This document shows positions 1 through 6,741 of a stretch of DNA of 9,780 nucleotides, one piece after another. The notes under the pieces were generated by a model that worked only from the letters and a program-made list of their open reading frames with translations, was not told where the DNA came from and did not search any database. Both the position numbers and the translations under genes were made by a program. The stretch is taken from contig CAZXYF010000117.1 in assembly GCA_964644705.1 (NCBI GenBank), forward strand, positions 1 through 9,780, given 5' to 3'. Source of the DNA: CAZXYF01 sp964644705. Lineage in GTDB: Bacteria > Planctomycetota > Brocadiia > SM23-32. Position 1 is the first letter of the stretch. Every line of letters begins with the position of its first letter.

Positions 1-210
1 CCCATTACCATGCCCGGTCTGGAGGGGGAACGCACCCGCTAAGCGGGCTTGCATAAGTTTCCCAAGGTTTCCATGTCGTACATTGCTGTATCGCATGGTC
101 AGAATCCCCGGCGCTTGCCGCGGGGATGCTTAGGTTGTTATAACCCTAAAACCCGGACGACAGACGAGATAAATCCGCCGGGCTTCCCCCGGCGATTGTT
201 AGGTTTTTTG
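1..210 (+). other. Tandem hairpin-rich intergenic region ending in a T-run; possible structured RNA
   Basis: No convincing gene is visible, but the stretch is packed with inverted repeats. CCCGC/GCGGG has a 3-nt loop (35-47). CCATG/CATGG encloses GTACA/TGTAT (71-98). ATCCCCG/CGGGGAT is at 104-127. TTAGG/CCTAA lies around 130-149. CGCCGGG/CCCGGCG has a 5-nt loop (176-194) and is followed by T6 at 204-209. The third and last hairpins are both followed by a similar TTAGGTT string, so part of this may be a degenerate repeat. Hairpins ending in a T-run would fit the 3' part of a + strand structured RNA whose 5' end lies outside the window. I do not recognise tmRNA, RNase P, SRP or 6S RNA in it. 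An intergenic repeat cluster is equally possible. Confidence 0.35.
176..209 (+). terminator. Possible rho-independent terminator
   Basis: A perfect 7-bp GC-only stem (CGCCGGG 176-182, CCCGGCG 188-194) with a 5-nt loop is followed, after about 9 nt, by TTTTTT at 204-209. The gap between stem and T-run is longer than usual, so termination would be weak. It would end whatever is transcribed rightward through positions 1-175. Confidence 0.35.
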
Positions 211-391
211 CTCTTCTGACTCCCAGAAACCTTAGAACATTTTTGCAAGGCCGCTTAGCCCAGTCCACGGTACATAAATGCCGTATTCGATTTGGTCGAG
301 AATGGCCTTGAACAGGGTGCAGTCGAGCAGAATCGTGGCATTTATAATGTCCGGTTCAAATTGTTCGTGCATACGAGCTGGTCTTTTCGGA

Positions 392-419
392 CTGACAAAA
401 AAATTGCTTGTAGTATGAT
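392..419 (+). promoter_or_regulatory. sigma70-type promoter of the ACP/Sm-like operon
   Basis: The -35 is CTGACA (392-397), matching TTGACA in five of six positions. The -10 is TATGAT (414-419), also five of six. The spacer is 16 bp and contains an A-tract. Transcription would start near 426, giving a leader of about 50 nt before the GTG at 476. Confidence 0.6.
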
Positions 420-475
420 TGGGGGATGGAGTGTGTTTGGAGTTATCACCTTGACGTCTGCAGAAAGGAAAGATC

Positions 476-727
476 GTGGCTGAAGACATAGAAGGGCAGA
501 TCAAAGAGATGCTGGTGGAACGGTGTTTTCTGAGCATTGATCCGCAGGACATCGATGATGAGGCGTCCCTGATGGACGACGTGGGTCTTGATTCGGTTCA
601 GATCCTGGAGGTTGTTGTGGGACTGGAAGATGTTTTCGGTGTGGCGGTGGATGATTCAGATTTTGACATCGACAATTTCCGCACCGTTGGAGCAATTGCG
701 GATTACGTTCGGGAACAGCAGGATTAG
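476..727 (+). CDS. Acyl carrier protein (phosphopantetheine-binding)
   Basis: This is an 83-residue acidic protein with the length and layout of a stand-alone acyl carrier protein. Such proteins tether growing or transferred acyl chains through a 4'-phosphopantetheine arm. Ser40 in the motif VGLDSVQILE is the expected attachment residue (family consensus DSL), followed by the helix II recognition stretch and a C-terminal TVGAIADYV helix. The start is GTG at 476, chosen because AAAGGA lies about 7 nt upstream and the family alignment begins there. It is the first gene of a two-gene unit, with the stop 12 nt before the next start. The DSV variant and the absence of fatty-acid synthase genes nearby make housekeeping AcpP unlikely. 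A specialised ACP for lipid, polysaccharide or secondary metabolism is more likely, but its partner enzymes are not in view. Confidence 0.85.
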   Translation: MAEDIEGQIKEMLVERCFLSIDPQDIDDEASLMDDVGLDSVQILEVVVGLEDVFGVAVDDSDFDIDNFRTVGAIADYVREQQD

Positions 728-739
728 GGAGACCTCACT

Positions 740-931
740 ATGCGGAATCAACAGATGGCAGATGTGGTGAAATCGGAATGGTTCGGACGTGAAATAAGCG
801 TCCTGTTGACGAACGGCAAACGCGTGAGTGGAGAGTTAACTGAGGTGTCGCCAAACTACATTGTTCTTGATCGGGAGAACGGAGAGGTTCAGGTGATGAA
901 ACACGCCGTCATTCTGATCCAGGAGAAGTGA
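740..931 (+). CDS. Small Sm/Hfq-like RNA-binding protein
   Basis: This 63-residue protein is essentially one Sm fold. An N-terminal helix (about 4-15) is followed by an Sm1-like strand-turn-strand, REISVLLTNGKRVSGEL (17-33). An Sm2-like end, QVMKHAVILI (51-60), carries the Lys54-His55-Ala signature that in Hfq (YKHA) lines the proximal U-binding pore. Hfq family members form hexameric rings that pair small RNAs with mRNAs; that role here is inferred. It is shorter than typical Hfq (70-100 aa) and lacks an extended tail. The start ATG at 740 follows AGGGAG with about 8 nt spacing. It sits 12 nt behind the ACP gene and must be co-transcribed. Alternatives are a non-Hfq bacterial LSm or a structural small barrel. 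Homology to the Sm superfamily looks good; the Hfq function is unproven. Confidence 0.65.
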   Translation: MRNQQMADVVKSEWFGREISVLLTNGKRVSGELTEVSPNYIVLDRENGEVQVMKHAVILIQEK

Positions 932-1003
932 ACGTGCCACTGCGAATCACGGATGTGTTTGGTTGTCACGTAGTAGCCGTGCGGGGGCGGGTTAAATAGA
1001 AAA

Positions 1004-1079
1004 TGGTGGGCAGGGTCGGAATCGAACCGACGACACCGGCCTTTTCAGGGCCGTGCTCTACCGACTGAGCTACCTGCCC
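1004..1079 (-). tRNA. tRNA-Phe (anticodon GAA)
   Basis: Read on the minus strand this folds as a complete cloverleaf. The acceptor is GGGCAGG/CCTGCCC, the D stem GCTC/GAGC, and the anticodon stem CGGCC/GGCCG with loop CTGAAAA (anticodon GAA). There is a 5-nt variable loop, and a T stem GTCGG/CCGAC with loop TTCGATT. The discriminator is A and the CCA end is encoded (1004-1006). The total is 76 nt with all stems perfectly paired, so it is almost certainly functional. It faces the ACP/Sm-like operon convergently. Confidence 0.97.
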
Positions 1080-1096
1080 ACCAGTCGAACACCACA

Positions 1097-1125
1097 ATTT
1101 TACCCATTTAGCGCGAAACCGTCAA
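1097..1125 (-). promoter_or_regulatory. Promoter of tRNA-Phe
   Basis: On the minus strand TTGACG (1120-1125) and TAAAAT (1097-1102) each match consensus in five of six positions and are separated by 17 bp. The mature tRNA 5' end lies about 17 nt downstream of the -10, leaving a short leader for RNase P to remove. Confidence 0.75.
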
Positions 1126-1284
1126 GTTCACACGAATTCTGAACCCCGCATGTCTTATCACGGTCTGGGACGGATTTACAGCCGGTTTGTGAGGGATATA
1201 TCCTCCTGAAGGGGATGCAATGTTATCGGCACAAACGAGATTTGCCCGGATTGGCATTAAATGCGTTCCGGTATTTATCTCCTT

Positions 1285-1548
1285 GAGCCCCAGGGGACGG
1301 ATCATACTAAGCGGGTTATGATTATTAAGCTAAGGTTTATAACACACCCTGGGAATTTGTTCTTTGGGTGGCTTTTTGAGCCGAAGGCTCATTTCAAATG
1401 TTTTGGCGGTGTTTGGCATCGGTTTTGTTGGTCAATGTTGAAATGAGCTTTCAGCTCATCCATTTATTTTCCATCTCAAACCCAAGATTCCGTGCTCTTT
1501 CAGAGCACTGCATCTTGGGCTAGTATGAAGCCGTCCCGTTGGGACTAA
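1285..1548. repeat. Nested inverted-repeat element (REP cluster or MITE-like)
   Basis: The ends are inverted copies: GGGACGGATCATACTA at 1294-1309, and on the other strand of 1521-1537 GGGACGGCTTCATACTA (one gap, one mismatch). Each is continued outward by a small CCCC/GGGG or GTCCC/GGGAC hairpin. Inside lie a second inverted pair of hairpins, TGAGCC-gaa-GGCTCA (1377-1391) and ATGAGCT-ttc-AGCTCAT (1443-1459). Both carry a similar TTTCAA extension on the inner side. A 39-nt double-stem hairpin is at 1481-1519. No reading frame of substance is present. The architecture resembles REP/REPIN clusters mobilised by Y1 (RAYT) transposases, or a small MITE. No transposase gene is in the window, so mobility is inferred. 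It may also serve as a transcription stop for the oxidoreductase gene. Confidence 0.6.
1481..1519. repeat. 39-nt symmetric two-step hairpin inside the repeat element
   Basis: CCCAAGAT (1481-1488) pairs with ATCTTGGG (1512-1519). After a symmetric 3x3 internal loop, GTGCTCT (1492-1498) pairs with AGAGCAC (1502-1508) around a TTC loop. Fifteen base pairs without any mismatch in either step argue for selection on structure. A second hairpin, GTCCC-gtt-GGGAC, follows at 1533-1545. Confidence 0.7.
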
Positions 1549-1627
1549 AAATACAGCTAATCGACACCAAACCGGGTTTGAAACTGGAAAGTTTTTATTT
1601 CGGCCCGCTTGGTGGTGAAGATCGTGC

Positions 1628-2980
1628 TCAAGTCGCATCCATCGCGCTGATGGCGTTTTCGGCGGCGTTGACCAGTTGATACGCCACCGGGGACGCGGTA
1701 AGGGCTGGATGAGTGCCGGTCTGGAAGGTGGCAATCTCATCGGCGGTCATACCCTGTTGGATGCATGCACTTATGGTGTTGATTTGTTCTCCGCCGCTAC
1801 GGGCGCCCATGATCTGACCGCCTATCAGCGTACGGGTCTGTCGCTCAAAAATGAGTTTGAGAGTCAGATTCGCTCCGCCCGGCATTTTACCCGGATGTCG
1901 GTTCATGGAACTGGCGCTCCCGGTTACGAAACTGTAGCCCGCCTCATCAGCAGCTTTTTCGGTTAATCCTGCAGTGCCGAAAGCGGTGTCTCCGATGATG
2001 GTTGAATAGACGCCGACCGCGCCGGGGTATGACCGCGTGATGCCGAACAGGTTGGCTCCTGCCACCCGTGCCTCGGTGGTTGCAATGGAGGCCAGGCGGA
2101 GTTGTGTGGGTTCCCCGGTGAAAAAAGAAACTTTTTCCGCGCAATCGCCACAGGCATAAATGTGCGGTTCGGAGGTGCGCATTGCCCGATCTACATGTAC
2201 TCCGCCGGTGGGGCCAATGTCCAGTCCGGTCTGCTGAGCCAGGGAAGCGTTGGTTTGCACACCCACGCTCTGGATGACGGCGTCGGCAGCAAGCTCACGG
2301 TTGTCATCCAGTCGGACGGCGCGGACCGAATCATCGCCCTTAAATTCCTCGACTCGGGCCTCTGTAATCACGTTGATGTCGCGTTCATCCAGTAATGTTT
2401 GGGCTTTTGCACAGAATTCCTCGTCGAAGGCCAGCTGAAGGGGATAGGAGAGCATCTCGACGACGGAAACATTCATATCCCAGCGTTTCCGGCATTCATC
2501 GGCAAATTCAACACCAATAAATCCACCGCCCACGATTACCAGATCGGAGGCGGTCTCCAGGGATGAAAGCATTTCCTCCAGGTAAGGGACGCTTTTGTGA
2601 ATACTGTAGATGTTGTCCAGATCCGCGCCCGGGATGGGTAGCTCCACCGGTTTGCCGCCGGTGGCGAGTACCAAACGCTCGTATCTTATCTCATCGCCTG
2701 CTTCTGTCAGAAGGATATGTTGATCGGTATCTATTTCGTCCACGTTTCCCAGCCGGAGATCAATGTCATTTTTCTCCAGTACCGTGTCGGGAATCAGGTT
2801 TTCCTGCGGGCTTCCCACAGTACCGAAGATGTAGGGGATCCCGCAGGGGATTAATACCTGTTCCTCCCGGCGCACGAGGAGAATCGACGCATCATGATTA
2901 TGTCGGCGGGCCGTGATGGCGGCCGTAATTCCGGCGGCACTTCCGCCAATGACGATGACATCATACTGATTGGTATTCAT
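1628..2980 (-). CDS. FAD/NAD(P)-dependent oxidoreductase, CoA-disulfide reductase / NADH oxidase type
   Basis: This 450-residue flavoprotein belongs to the two-dinucleotide-binding-domain (pyridine nucleotide-disulfide reductase) superfamily, single-cysteine branch. The FAD Rossmann motif is VIVIGGSAAG (8-17). Cys46 in LIPCGIPY sits where CoA-disulfide reductases and water- or peroxide-forming NADH oxidases keep their redox cysteine. ATGG is at 106-109, the NAD(P)H motif VIVGGGFIGVE at 148-158, then an FAD motif YACGDCAE and a C-terminal dimerisation domain. The reaction is NAD(P)H-driven reduction of a disulfide, persulfide, peroxide or oxygen; the substrate cannot be told from sequence. The start at 2980 (MNTNQYD) is preferred because GGGAG lies about 7 nt upstream and the family begins just before the Rossmann strand. 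An upstream in-frame start near 3022-3025 has no ribosome site. Length is normal for the family. The gene stands alone, with the repeat element downstream. Confidence 0.88.
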   Translation of the reverse strand: MNTNQYDVIVIGGSAAGITAAITARRHNHDASILLVRREEQVLIPCGIPYIFGTVGSPQENLIPDTVLEKNDIDLRLGNVDEIDTDQHILLTEAGDEIRYERLVLATGGKPVELPIPGADLDNIYSIHKSVPYLEEMLSSLETASDLVIVGGGFIGVEFADECRKRWDMNVSVVEMLSYPLQLAFDEEFCAKAQTLLDERDINVITEARVEEFKGDDSVRAVRLDDNRELAADAVIQSVGVQTNASLAQQTGLDIGPTGGVHVDRAMRTSEPHIYACGDCAEKVSFFTGEPTQLRLASIATTEARVAGANLFGITRSYPGAVGVYSTIIGDTAFGTAGLTEKAADEAGYSFVTGSASSMNRHPGKMPGGANLTLKLIFERQTRTLIGGQIMGARSGGEQINTISACIQQGMTADEIATFQTGTHPALTASPVAYQLVNAAENAISAMDAT

Positions 2981-3049
2981 GTGCACACTCCCAAACGTGA
3001 ACGAGTTAGCAATTCGAGGCATCAAACAAGATAAGTCGAACCGAAGACT

Positions 3050-3078
3050 ATGTTAGGGGTAAAACATTCGGTTTGCAA
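3050..3078 (-). promoter_or_regulatory. Possible promoter of the flavoprotein gene
   Basis: On the minus strand TTGCAA (3073-3078) and TAACAT (3050-3055) are separated by 17 bp. Each matches consensus in four of six positions. It lies about 70 bp upstream of the chosen start at 2980. This is a moderate match only. Confidence 0.35.
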
Positions 3079-3176
3079 GCAGGAGCAGAGCTTCTGAGGT
3101 TGGGGGAGTCGTTTACTGAATACTTACAGGGCAGGATGCAGGAAGAACTGAGAAAGTGTGTTGTTGACCGGAGAGT

Positions 3177-3728
3177 CTATTCGATCTTCCGCACGGTTTG
3201 TTTTACAGAGGGGATGAGTGGTGGGGCGACGCTGAGCATCTGGATTCCCGCATTCAATAAAGCAGGTATGGCGTCGAGTCGGCCGGCCAGCTCTCCGCAG
3301 ATGAAGACCTGTTTCATGTCGTCAGCGACCGTCACCATGGGAACCATGATTTGTATCTGGAGGTTTTTCGAAAGCTGTATCAGAGCGCGGAGCTGAACCT
3401 TGAGCAGTTTCGGGTAATTGAACAAAAGGCGTATGCCTCGTCTGCCCAGAAAAGGGTTGGATTCGGAGAAAGATTCCAAAAAAGGCAGTTCTTTATCTCC
3501 CCCGATATCCATCAGACGCACCACGCATCGGTGTTCCTCCAGTGGTGAAAGCACTTTCGCCATTTCTTCCACCAGTTCGTCTTCCGTGGGGAACGTCTCG
3601 CGCATCGCGTAGAGGATTTCCGTTCTGTAGAGTCCTACTCCGTCGGCACCATTATCGGCTGCTCGTCTGGCGTCGTTCTGGTTCCCAATATTAGCGAGGA
3701 CCCATCTTTGCCGCCTTTCCTTCGGATG
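3177..3728 (-). pseudogene. Remnant of PTS Enzyme I (PEP-protein phosphotransferase)
   Basis: The frame encodes only the C-terminal barrel part of an Enzyme I. It begins WVLANIGNQ, then has GVGLYRTEIL (the RTE phosphate-binding Arg), RLMDIGGDK, NPFLGRRGIRLL, VQLRALIQLS and IMVPMVTVADDMKQV. It then jumps directly to FICGELAGR (the catalytic-Cys motif) and ends LSVAPPLIPSVKQTVRKIE. Against the intact ptsI in this window it lacks residues 1 to about 270, including the phospho-histidine. By a clean in-frame deletion it also lacks about 93 residues (counterparts of 404-496) that hold the PEP/Mg ligands and the SIGTNDL motif. No start codon precedes the homology: the frame is open from 3758, its first ATG is at 3605 inside the domain, and it runs straight out of the end of the DUF169 gene. 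It cannot phosphorylate HPr. It is too divergent from the neighbouring ptsI to be a recent copy, so it is a decayed paralogue. Confidence 0.85.
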
Positions 3729-3738
3729 GAATGGGGGA

Positions 3739-4482
3739 TTATCGGTATTGTGGCAGATTCAGCAGGTGACGCATGGCATCAGTCTCCGATAGGGGGGCGG
3801 TCAGGAGGAGCTGTCCGGGCTGGAGGCCAATGCCGGGACGGGAGCCATTGCAGCCCAGTGAAAGGGTGGGGCGATTATTGCTGAGAACATGGGCCGTGCA
3901 TTCCCCACATGCAGCTCCGATACCAGATATGGGGGCCTCTATACGCTTTCCCGTGTTAGCAGAATAGCGCTGGATCCTTTTCTGGGCCTGGGCGGCGGAG
4001 CAGATTCGTATGGCTATATCAGGGCGGATGGAAGGATCCGGGAAGCGCAGGAATGAAATATGGGAAAAATCCTTTTCCACGCGAGAAGCGTTCTTCAGAA
4101 AAAAATTCCCTGTCTCTTCATCGATTGCGTCGGACCAGCCCACAAGCGTCCGGGCCAGCTCCGACACGTTGGTTTCACCTATACTCAGGTGGAAACGTGC
4201 AAGCGGGCAGGAGACATTGTCAGCGGATATGCAGAAGCTGCCCCGGCTGCATGCTCGTCCGATGTATCGGCAATATTTATCGGGTGTGTTGAATTGCGGG
4301 ATATCGGTAACGGGATGGTCGGAAAAAGCTATTCCAATGAGCCGGGTGTTATCGGTGTCGTTGCGCATGAACAAATTTCTCCGCTGGAAATAAGCCGAAG
4401 CCGAAATGCGCGGGTCCGGGCGAACCAAATTACAGGATATCCTGACCTGAAGTCCATACAGGCCCGGTCCCAGCTTCATCAC
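3739..4482 (-). CDS. DUF169 family protein
   Basis: The C-terminal half carries the clearest DUF169 signature, ISGIGAACGECTAH (185-198) followed by LSLGCNGSR (208-216). Upstream are YCRYIGRA (70-77), SCPLARFHLS (91-100) and the hydrophobic strand IAIRICSA, in the family's order. The conserved cysteines (71, 92, 192, 195, 211) are in place. DUF169 proteins are found in many anaerobes and methanogens; their function is not established, and the cysteines suggest cofactor or metal binding. The start is uncertain. The frame is open to GTG 4482, but the first 38 residues (LGPGLYGLQVRIS...) do not look like the family. ATG at 4368 with GGAG about 10 nt upstream gives a 209-residue protein beginning MRNDTDNTRLIGIAF, just before the domain. 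Even so the usual N-terminal helix is short, so the 5' end may be damaged. The Enzyme I remnant follows immediately. Confidence 0.72.
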   Translation of the reverse strand: MMKLGPGLYGLQVRISCNLVRPDPRISASAYFQRRNLFMRNDTDNTRLIGIAFSDHPVTDIPQFNTPDKYCRYIGRACSRGSFCISADNVSCPLARFHLSIGETNVSELARTLVGWSDAIDEETGNFFLKNASRVEKDFSHISFLRFPDPSIRPDIAIRICSAAQAQKRIQRYSANTGKRIEAPISGIGAACGECTAHVLSNNRPTLSLGCNGSRPGIGLQPGQLLLTAPLSETDAMRHLLNLPQYR

Positions 4483-4695
4483 GGAACGGTGTTGCTACTA
4501 TCGCGCATCACATCGCTGCTTTCCCGACAAAGGTCAAGGTCAGTTGTTGTCCAACGTACTTATTTCAAGGTAGAGAACTGGCGCACTTGTTGCAAGGGTT
4601 GAATTGAAAGCAGGTTCGTTTTTCTGAAAAGGGGGCGCTGGAGAGTTTAGTATAGTTCTCGTATGTTGTGGCAAGTTATTCGTTAAGCATTTGTC

Positions 4696-6465
4696 TTAAT
4701 GTTTTGGACAACACTGATTTGAAGTAATTGTTTCAGAATTCTTATCGTTTACGTTGATGGATCCTACCTCTGACTGTCGAATGAGGTCCAACACATCCGA
4801 CTGGTTGTCACATTCCAGAGCTTCCTGCGCCATACCCTTCAGAACTTTCAGTGACGTGTTCCGAAGTGCGTACCTGACTCGAGCACTTCGTACGGGGCTC
4901 ATGCTCAGGATGCGAAGTCCCAGACCAACAAGCATGCAGGCCAGATGTGGTTCTCCAGCCGCCTCGCCGCAGACGCTTACCGGTATCCCATTTTCCTCGC
5001 CTACTTGCTGTATTTTTGATATCGCGCGTAGGATGCTGGGATGCAACACGGATTCTTGGTCAATCAACTTTTGTTTTTGCCGATCGGAAGCCAGCATGTA
5101 TTGAACCAGGTCATTAGTTCCGATGCTCAAAAAATCTGCTGTTTCAGCGATTGAATCGAGATCGAACAGCGCAGAAGGAGCTTCTATCAGCGCTCCGGTG
5201 GGGGGAACTTTAGTGTGCAGCTGAGAAGCCAAACTGTTCACGTGATCTACGGCTTTCCGAAAATCCGAAGAATCTAACACCATCGGGAAAAGTATTTTGA
5301 TTTTGTTGCCACGTCCCGCTTCAAGTATGGCTCTAAGTTGGGTGAAAAACAATTCTTGTTCGGCAAGTGAAAAACGGAGCCCTCTTTCAACGAGCGCCGG
5401 GTTGGGGTCGAGCGGAGCTCCGAGGAATTGTGGATGTTTGTCTCCCCCCAAATCGAGTGTTCTAATTGTTACCGGAACTCCATCGAGTTCTTGAAGTGTC
5501 TCCTTATATGTTTCTAACTGTTCTTTTTCGCCGGGTGGTTCCGGTGAATTCAGGAAAAGAAACTCCGTGCGAAATAGCCCCACACCGGGCAAGTTGTGTT
5601 TTTTTACGTCTTCGCCCTCTTGCGGTCTCGCGATGTTGGCAAGCAAAGTGACGCGGGATCCGTCCGATAGAATGCATTTGGCGTCTTCTTTCGACACGGT
5701 AGCGGCTGTATGGCTCTCGTACAAAGCTCTTTCTGCCGCAAAAGTGTTGACTTGTCCAGAGCCGGGTGAGATCGTTACGGTGCCTTTTTCGCCATTTACG
5801 AGCAAATCTGTTCCTTCGGAGATGTTTGCCAGCGCATCATTAACTCCGGTTATGGCGGGGATTCCAAGAGAACGGGCAAGTATTGCGGTATGTCCCGTAC
5901 TTCCGCCCTGCTCCGTCACAATGGCAGCGACGTGTTCGCGGTCGAGTTCGGCGGTGTCGGAAGGGAAAAGCTCGCGTGCCACCACCACAGTGTTGGGAGT
6001 CAGGTTGTCTAAACCAACGTCAGGTTCAGGCCCCAGGTGCTTCATGAGCCTGGCCTTCAAATCTTTGATATCCTCGGCTCTGTCGCGAATGTATTCATCT
6101 TGTACTTCCGAGAGTGCCTCGATAACGTCATTCAGCTCTCTTTCCAGGGCCTGCTCGATATTTATCAGGTCGCGACTGACTCTGTCTTTTACACGCTGCG
6201 CAAATTGTTCATCCTGGAGCATGCTGATGTGACCGGAGAAAATCTCGGCCTTTTCGCGTCCGAACTGGGTTATTAGTCTGTGTTCCAGATTCTCCAGATC
6301 CTCAATGGAGCATTCAATCGCGCGCTGAAATCTTTGATGTTCTTCCGCTACATCAGAAGGTTCTATGTCGTAATGAGAGGGCCGAGCCTGGTGATTGTTT
6401 TTATATACATGTGCACATCCTCTAGCGTATCCATGAGAAATCGGTTTCCCCTTTAATACCATCAT
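4696..6465 (-). CDS. ptsI: PTS Enzyme I, phosphoenolpyruvate-protein phosphotransferase
   Basis: This 589-residue cytosolic enzyme takes phosphate from PEP onto a histidine and passes it to HPr, the first step of the PTS. The N-terminal HPr-binding helical domain is at about 20-145. The swivel domain holds the active-site motif GGSTGHTAILAR with His192. The PEP-binding barrel shows GLFRTEF (Arg299), RTLDLGGDK (Arg335-Lys343), LIEAPSA (Glu428), SIGTNDLVQY (Asn451, Asp452) and the catalytic Cys499 in VCGEAAGEP. Numbering runs close to the E. coli enzyme. All catalytic residues are present, so it should be active. Oddities are Gly191 where Ser is usual before His, and NPALVERGLR in place of the common NPxLGxRaIR. 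A polar tail of about 40 residues ends in CCPKH. The start is ATG ATG at 6465 behind GGGAGG with 8 nt spacing. No ptsH or EII gene is nearby, so its sugar or regulatory role is unknown. Confidence 0.95.
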   Translation of the reverse strand: MMVLKGKPISHGYARGCAHVYKNNHQARPSHYDIEPSDVAEEHQRFQRAIECSIEDLENLEHRLITQFGREKAEIFSGHISMLQDEQFAQRVKDRVSRDLINIEQALERELNDVIEALSEVQDEYIRDRAEDIKDLKARLMKHLGPEPDVGLDNLTPNTVVVARELFPSDTAELDREHVAAIVTEQGGSTGHTAILARSLGIPAITGVNDALANISEGTDLLVNGEKGTVTISPGSGQVNTFAAERALYESHTAATVSKEDAKCILSDGSRVTLLANIARPQEGEDVKKHNLPGVGLFRTEFLFLNSPEPPGEKEQLETYKETLQELDGVPVTIRTLDLGGDKHPQFLGAPLDPNPALVERGLRFSLAEQELFFTQLRAILEAGRGNKIKILFPMVLDSSDFRKAVDHVNSLASQLHTKVPPTGALIEAPSALFDLDSIAETADFLSIGTNDLVQYMLASDRQKQKLIDQESVLHPSILRAISKIQQVGEENGIPVSVCGEAAGEPHLACMLVGLGLRILSMSPVRSARVRYALRNTSLKVLKGMAQEALECDNQSDVLDLIRQSEVGSINVNDKNSETITSNQCCPKH

Positions 6466-6546
6466 AGTCTTATCCTCCCATCAAACATCGGGAACAAAGA
6501 AAACCACGGATGGAAATAACGGCTTATGTCAAAAGGTACAATATTC

Positions 6547-6576
6547 CTTATAGCTTAACTGCCGTTTGTCAGTCAA
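6547..6576 (-). promoter_or_regulatory. Promoter of ptsI
   Basis: On the minus strand TTGACT (6571-6576) and TATAAG (6547-6552) each match consensus in five of six positions, with an 18-bp spacer. This predicts a leader of about 75 nt before the ptsI start at 6465. It lies just downstream of the terminator of the preceding operon, so ptsI is probably an independent transcription unit. Confidence 0.6.
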
Positions 6577-6660
6577 AAGTAGCTTTCTGCGTGTACGCTT
6601 TGGTGCCGTTTCTGTTGTGTCAGGGTAACATCCAGTATTGTGCGTAATTAGACCTGGATA

Positions 6661-6692
6661 GAAAAGACCACCGGGAAAGTGTCCCGATGGCC
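6661..6692 (-). terminator. Rho-independent terminator of the porin-ferredoxin-CGGC operon
   Basis: On the minus strand an 11-bp stem, GGCCATCGGGA with TCCCGGTGGTC (two G-U pairs), encloses a 5-nt loop CACTT and is followed directly by TTTTC. It lies about 50 bp after the last gene of the operon, where an operon end is expected, and before the ptsI promoter. Confidence 0.8.
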
Positions 6693-6741
6693 TGGATTAG
6701 TTGTCAGTTGAGCCGGGATTGATGAGAAACGGGTGTTTATC

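Noticed and set aside
1..210. Integron attC sites or a cassette array, suggested by GTTAGGT-like strings beside hairpins.
   Set aside because: The paired RYYYAAC and GTTRRRY core sites with R''/L'' boxes at attC spacing cannot be found, and no cassette genes or integrase are present.
2981..3025. A longer N-terminus for the flavoprotein, starting at TTG 3025 or ATG 3022.
   Set aside because: No ribosome site precedes it, and 15 extra residues before the Rossmann strand are not usual. ATG 2980 has GGGAG at the right distance.
4060..4602. A 180-codon + strand frame opposite the DUF169 gene.
   Set aside because: The minus-strand frame carries clear DUF169 signatures; the + strand translation has none.
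5567..6232. A 221-codon open frame on the + strand.
   Set aside because: It lies wholly antisense to the N-terminal half of ptsI, has serine-rich low-complexity translation typical of an opposite-strand shadow, and has no ribosome site.
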